From: Moryella indoligenes
Lineage (GTDB): Bacteria; Bacillota; Clostridia; Lachnospirales; Lachnospiraceae
Direction of reading: 5' to 3'
Length of the DNA: 64,000 nt
NCBI RefSeq assembly: GCF_030812885.1
Contig: NZ_JAUSTO010000003.1
Coordinates: 62,001 to 126,000, forward strand
Both the position numbers and the translations under genes were made by a program. Under the pieces are notes generated by a model, which was not told the origin of the DNA, ran no database searches, and was given only the letters and a program-made list of their open reading frames with translations. This document shows, piece after piece, positions 60,067 to 64,000 of the stretch (position 1 is its first letter; each line of letters opens with the position of its first letter).

Positions 60067-62376
60067 ATGCAGCTTATGAATGAAAATCAAAATAATCACA
60101 GAACTTCTCACAATCGGGCTGTTAGGCGCAGAGCGCTCAGCACCCTGCTCTCCCTCACGACAGCATGTTCCGCGTTATGCTTTCCCCCGCTCTCCGCAGC
60201 TGCGGCAATCGGAAACGGCGTCTCTCCCACTGTGGACGAGGCCTATTACGTGACGCTGGACAGCTATGGCAACCCGACAGAGGCCAGCATCGTGAAGAGC
60301 TACAATCTGAACGGCGCAAGGGAAATCACAGACTACGGAAGCTATGACGCCGTACAGAATCTCACCGACAGCACTGCTGCGGAGACAGGTGACGGAACGG
60401 TGCGCTTTCATTTTGGAGAGAAGGCACCGGAGCGCTTTTACTTTGAGGGAAAGACAGAGGCTCCCTTCCGAGCCCTCCCATGGACTATCTCCCTCTCCTA
60501 CCAGCTGAACGGCGTGCCGACCGAGGCAGAGAAGCTCGCCGGACAGAAGGGCGTGGTGAAAATCACGGTGAAGGCTGTTCCGAATCCGGACAGCAGCGAA
60601 TACATGAAAAACAACTGGTTCCTGACCGCAGTTTCCGCCTTTAACTTAAACGACATTGTGTCACTGGAGGCACCTGACGCGCAGATCCAGTCCCTCGGAA
60701 ATATCCGGGTCGCCGCCTTCCTCTGGCTGCCCGGGGAGGAACAGGAATATACACTCTCCGTCGGCGCAGAGGAGTTTCAGTATGAGGGCATGACCTTTAT
60801 GATGGGCCCGATCAATGCTGCGGGAAGGCTCGGAGACTTGAAGGATCTCCGGGAAGCCAAGGAGGATGCTGAGGATTCCTGGGACAAGATGAACTCTGCG
60901 ATGGATGAGCTGCTCGACTCTCTGGACAGCATGAAGTCCAATCTCTCCGGCGCCGCCAAGGGACTCGACACGCTGAACGCCGTACGGCAGAATGTACACA
61001 GCGCCAGCAGCCGTTTTTACGGAGATCTGGACAGCTTCCTCGGCTCCATGGACGGGCTCTCTGAGACTCTGAAGCCGCTCAGCGGACATCTGAATGCAAC
61101 AAACAACAGTGTCACAGACCTGCGGCAGAATTTAAAGGATCTGAACGCCAGCCTGCTCGCGCTGAAGGACGATCTCGACGACACCAAATCGACGCTCCGC
61201 TCGCTGAGCGACGACATGCAGAACCTCCAGGACGTCACCAGCGATCTGGATCGCGACACCCACCGCGTGAAGAAGGATGTGGAGGGACTGAGGGCGCTCT
61301 CAAAAAGCGGGCAGGATTCTGTGAACCGGAGCATCAGCTCCACACTCTCCCAGATGACACAGCTCTATCAGGCCTATGCGGCTTACATGAAATCGCAGGG
61401 AATGCAGCCCATGGATGCGATTGGAGACGGCGAGGTGATCTATGATCTGAACAGCCACGGGAGCGGTGTGGCGACACCCGGAAATGCAGGTCTTGACCTG
61501 CGCTATAAGGGCAGCGGCACCGTCTCCGTGCGCGGCATGGAGTATCCCGAGGGCAGCTTCCAGAGCTTCGCGATCGAGAAGCTCACCGCACTCGGCTATG
61601 ACACAGATGAAATCAGCTATGCTGTCGCGCTCTGGAACTACCGCAGAGAGGTCCAGAACGCCTCCGGGAAAGCAGCAGATATCTATAAGAGAACCGACAG
61701 CCTCAGCGAAAATATCATGAACCTTCCGCTGGAGGGGCTCTATGACTTCATGGCTGCCATCGGCACCGATGGAGAGAAGGGCTTTGATCAGGCGGGAAAC
61801 TTAAGTGTCGAGCTGTCCGACAGCATAAAGGAGCTGGATCAGCTGCACAGCACCATTGACAGCTGGATCCCTGAGCTTCAGTCTGCACTGAACGACAGCG
61901 CCGCTGTCTGTGACTCCCTGCAGAGCTCCGCCGGAAGCCTGAGCGGCTTCTTAAAAACCACCCGCGACATCATGCGGCAGAACAGCGACCAGCTGAACGA
62001 CGGCACGAGAGCTGCGCTCCAAAACAGCTCCGGGCTCCTGAAAAAGAGTGCGGATGCACTGGAGAGCAATACAAAATTCCGGGAAGCAAAGCAGAGCCTG
62101 AATGATCTGGTCGATGATAAGTGGGACGAGCACACCGGCGATAAGACCAATCTCTTCCGCCTGGATGCAGATGCGGCCGCCGAATCCCTGACCTCCCCGC
62201 AGAACCAGAATGTCTCCACAGTCTCTGTCCTCATCCGCAGTGCGGAGATCAAGGCGGAGGAGGAGGAGAATCACCTTCACTCCGGAGATGACCGGGACCA
62301 CAGAAGCGTGCTGCAGCGCATTGCCCAGATGTTTCGGGATCTCTGGCACGCGCTCACCGGCTGGATGAAGCATTAA
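60067..62376 (+). CDS. Secreted coiled-coil protein paired with an RND exporter
   Basis: No firm function. The 769-residue protein has a signal peptide (about 22-46, ending LSAAAA) and a mature N-terminal beta-rich domain (about 50-250). A long helical, coiled-coil region (about 255-435, runs such as ALKDDLDDTKSTLRSLSDD) follows, then a middle domain (435-545), a second coiled coil (545-680) and an acidic/basic C-terminus without a clear anchor. It ends 13 bases before the MMPL/RND transporter and AGGAG precedes its ATG, so the two are co-transcribed. Proteins of this layout next to RND transporters are known but uncharacterised; a periplasm-like or wall-spanning partner role is a guess. Confidence 0.75.
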   Translation: MQLMNENQNNHRTSHNRAVRRRALSTLLSLTTACSALCFPPLSAAAAIGNGVSPTVDEAYYVTLDSYGNPTEASIVKSYNLNGAREITDYGSYDAVQNLTDSTAAETGDGTVRFHFGEKAPERFYFEGKTEAPFRALPWTISLSYQLNGVPTEAEKLAGQKGVVKITVKAVPNPDSSEYMKNNWFLTAVSAFNLNDIVSLEAPDAQIQSLGNIRVAAFLWLPGEEQEYTLSVGAEEFQYEGMTFMMGPINAAGRLGDLKDLREAKEDAEDSWDKMNSAMDELLDSLDSMKSNLSGAAKGLDTLNAVRQNVHSASSRFYGDLDSFLGSMDGLSETLKPLSGHLNATNNSVTDLRQNLKDLNASLLALKDDLDDTKSTLRSLSDDMQNLQDVTSDLDRDTHRVKKDVEGLRALSKSGQDSVNRSISSTLSQMTQLYQAYAAYMKSQGMQPMDAIGDGEVIYDLNSHGSGVATPGNAGLDLRYKGSGTVSVRGMEYPEGSFQSFAIEKLTALGYDTDEISYAVALWNYRREVQNASGKAADIYKRTDSLSENIMNLPLEGLYDFMAAIGTDGEKGFDQAGNLSVELSDSIKELDQLHSTIDSWIPELQSALNDSAAVCDSLQSSAGSLSGFLKTTRDIMRQNSDQLNDGTRAALQNSSGLLKKSADALESNTKFREAKQSLNDLVDDKWDEHTGDKTNLFRLDADAAAESLTSPQNQNVSTVSVLIRSAEIKAEEEENHLHSGDDRDHRSVLQRIAQMFRDLWHALTGWMKH

Positions 62377-62389
62377 GGAGGCAGCTGTC

Positions 62390-64000
62390 ATGATAAAAAA
62401 ACTTGCGCGCTGGCTCACCCAGCGTCCGAAATTCATCATCCTCGCCGCCCTGCTTCTCACCATTCCCTCGATCCTCGGCTACATCGGCACCAGAACCAAC
62501 TATGATGTGCTCTCCTATCTGCCGGAGAATGTGCGCTCTGTGGAGGGGGAGCGCCTGCTCGAGGATCCCTTCAAGGCTGCTGCAACCAGCATGATTGTTG
62601 TGGAGGGAATGCCTCCGAAGTATACAGACGATCTGCTCTCCAGAATCAAAAAACTGGATCACGTGGGCAATGCCTTCTGGATCTCTGACAGTCTCGGAAT
62701 TCAGGTCCCGACCTCACTCTTCCCCTCCGAGCTCCAGAAGAACTTCTTCAGCGGAGAGGCTACCATGATGATCGTCCAGTTCGAGACAAATCTCTCCTCG
62801 GACGACACGATGAACGCCATCGTTGAGATACGAAAGCTCATGAATGAGCGCTGCTTTGTGGCGGGGATGTCCGCCATGGTCGAGGATATCAAGGAACTGG
62901 TGATTGCAGAGCTTCCGATCTATACGGTGATTGCAGTGCTGCTCACACTGATCGTGCTCTTTCTGAGCTTCGAATCCTACGCAATGCCGCCGATTCTTTT
63001 AAGCTGCATAGGCCTCGCCGTGATCTACAACATGGGCTCAAATATTTTCTTCGGACAGATCTCCTACATCACAAAGGCGATCGCCGCAATATTGCAGCTC
63101 GGCGTCACGATGGACTACTCCATCTTTCTGTACCGGCGCTACGAAGAGGAGAAAGCCAGACATGAGGATATCCGGGACGCCATGGCCGAAGCCATGGCAG
63201 CGGCCTTCTCGGCGCTCTCCGGCAGCTCGCTCACAACCATCGCGGGCTTTCTGGCTCTCTGCGCCATGCGCTTCACCATGGGGCGGGACATGGGCATCGT
63301 GATGGCAAAGGGTGTGGTGCTCGGTATCGTCTGCGTAATCTTCATTCTTCCCTGTTTTGTTCTGGTCTTTAACCGCCAGATCGAGCAGTATAAGCACAAA
63401 AATCTCTTTCCGGACTTCACGGGGATGAACCGCTGGATACTCCGGCACCGCAGAGCGTGGATACTCGCCTTCCTCCTCTGCCTCTACCCGGCATGGTACT
63501 CACAGACGCACACAAATATCTATTACCAGATCTCCCGCTCGCTCCCGAGCTCCCTGCCCTCGCTCACCTCAAATGCGAAGCTGAAGGAGGATTTCAGCAT
63601 GTCCACGCAGCACGTTGTGATCCTCTCCTCGGACATCGACAACGGGACACTCGGAGAGCTGGAGGACGGTCTCGATGCCATACCCGGCATCAGCCATGTG
63701 CTCTCTTACCACAGTCTCATCGGCAATGGCGTGCCGGATTTCTTCTTGCCGAAGAAAATACGCGATATCTTCAAGTCCGATGAGTATCAGCTCATGATGC
63801 TCATCTCCGACTTCGATCCCGCGACCAATGAGATGAAAGAGCAGCTGAAGCAGGTGAGCGAGCTCGTGTACCGCTATGACCCGAATGCCTACCTGACCGG
63901 GGAATCCGCCATGACGGAGGATCTTCGCACAGTCTTCACGCAGGACAATGTGACGACCAATTATCTCTCTATTGCGGCGATCTTTGTGATCGTTATGATG
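62390..64000 (+). CDS. MMPL/RND-family transporter (N-terminal part)
   Basis: Proton-driven exporter of the MMPL/RND superfamily; the gene runs beyond the window, with 537 codons visible. There is an N-terminal helix (about 14-30), an extracellular loop domain (about 31-190), and five or so helices (about 190-360). The hallmark GVTMDYSIFLYRR has its acidic residue near residue 242, in the proton-relay helix. A second helix and loop domain start near residue 365. AGGAGG precedes the ATG. The substrate is unknown; in this family it is often a lipid or a wall-associated molecule. Confidence 0.9.
   Translation, partial: MIKKLARWLTQRPKFIILAALLLTIPSILGYIGTRTNYDVLSYLPENVRSVEGERLLEDPFKAAATSMIVVEGMPPKYTDDLLSRIKKLDHVGNAFWISDSLGIQVPTSLFPSELQKNFFSGEATMMIVQFETNLSSDDTMNAIVEIRKLMNERCFVAGMSAMVEDIKELVIAELPIYTVIAVLLTLIVLFLSFESYAMPPILLSCIGLAVIYNMGSNIFFGQISYITKAIAAILQLGVTMDYSIFLYRRYEEEKARHEDIRDAMAEAMAAAFSALSGSSLTTIAGFLALCAMRFTMGRDMGIVMAKGVVLGIVCVIFILPCFVLVFNRQIEQYKHKNLFPDFTGMNRWILRHRRAWILAFLLCLYPAWYSQTHTNIYYQISRSLPSSLPSLTSNAKLKEDFSMSTQHVVILSSDIDNGTLGELEDGLDAIPGISHVLSYHSLIGNGVPDFFLPKKIRDIFKSDEYQLMMLISDFDPATNEMKEQLKQVSELVYRYDPNAYLTGESAMTEDLRTVFTQDNVTTNYLSIAAIFVIVMM

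Noticed and set aside
1..64000. CRISPR arrays, insertion sequences, complete prophage
   Set aside because: No regularly spaced repeats, transposase frames or phage structural genes were seen on either strand.

Overview
The window reads as a chromosomal piece of a GC-rich, anaerobic, low-oxygen-lifestyle Firmicute, most likely a Clostridia of the Lachnospiraceae type. This is an inference from gene content and order, not from a marker gene: an Rnf complex, a compact dcw cluster mraZ-rsmH-ftsL-pbp-mraY-murD-ftsW-divIB-ftsZ, a BmpA-type nucleoside ABC transporter, a TAXI-TRAP transporter, a DUF1292 protein and a very large sortase-type surface protein with BspA-like leucine-rich repeats and SpaA/Cna-B modules. 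Lipoprotein signals and an LPXTG-like tail indicate a Gram-positive envelope. I saw no tRNA, rRNA, CRISPR array, intact insertion sequence or complete prophage.

Layout. Almost everything from 1 to 58.5 kb is on the minus strand (exceptions: coaX and ychF); from 58.8 kb to the end the genes are on the plus strand. Reading the minus strand in transcription order within each block: rnfC-D-G (2.6 to 0 kb, cut by the window edge); coaBC, prfC, a DUF1858 redox protein, nrdR, yqeG-like, aroE, efp, argS, EamA permease (11.4 to 2.8 kb); the cell-division and peptidoglycan cluster (22.4 to 12.4 kb), with a recognisable promoter and three MraZ-type operator repeats; lgt (23.5 kb); the phosphate regulon pstS-C-A-B-phoU-phoB-phoR (29.9 to 23.6 kb), with Pho-box-like repeats; a zinc-ribbon membrane protein (31.5 kb); TRAP permease and TAXI receptor (36.2 to 33.0 kb); the 3,134-residue adhesin (45.9 to 36.5 kb); bmpA and its ABC transporter, gltX, a UvrD-type helicase and DUF1292 (55.5 to 46.3 kb); trkA-trkH (58.5 to 55.7 kb). 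The plus-strand end carries a DUF2974 lipase-like gene, then a secreted coiled-coil protein and an MMPL/RND exporter that runs off the window.

How it fits together. Many neighbouring genes overlap by ATGA or TAATG, indicating tight operons: rnfC/D/G, nrdR/yqeG/aroE, mraZ/rsmH, the whole pst-pho set, trkA/trkH. Strong hairpin terminators punctuate the operons, including one inside the bmpA transporter set that should let the lipoprotein be made in excess of the ABC proteins.

The least ordinary parts are the giant adhesin with its AT-rich promoter region and 20-bp tandem repeats, the remnant of a KilA-N domain gene just upstream of it (a sign of past phage or mobile DNA), the mraZ operator, the structured leader of ychF, and the coiled-coil/RND export pair behind an operator-like palindrome. 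No clearly new multi-gene system was identified.
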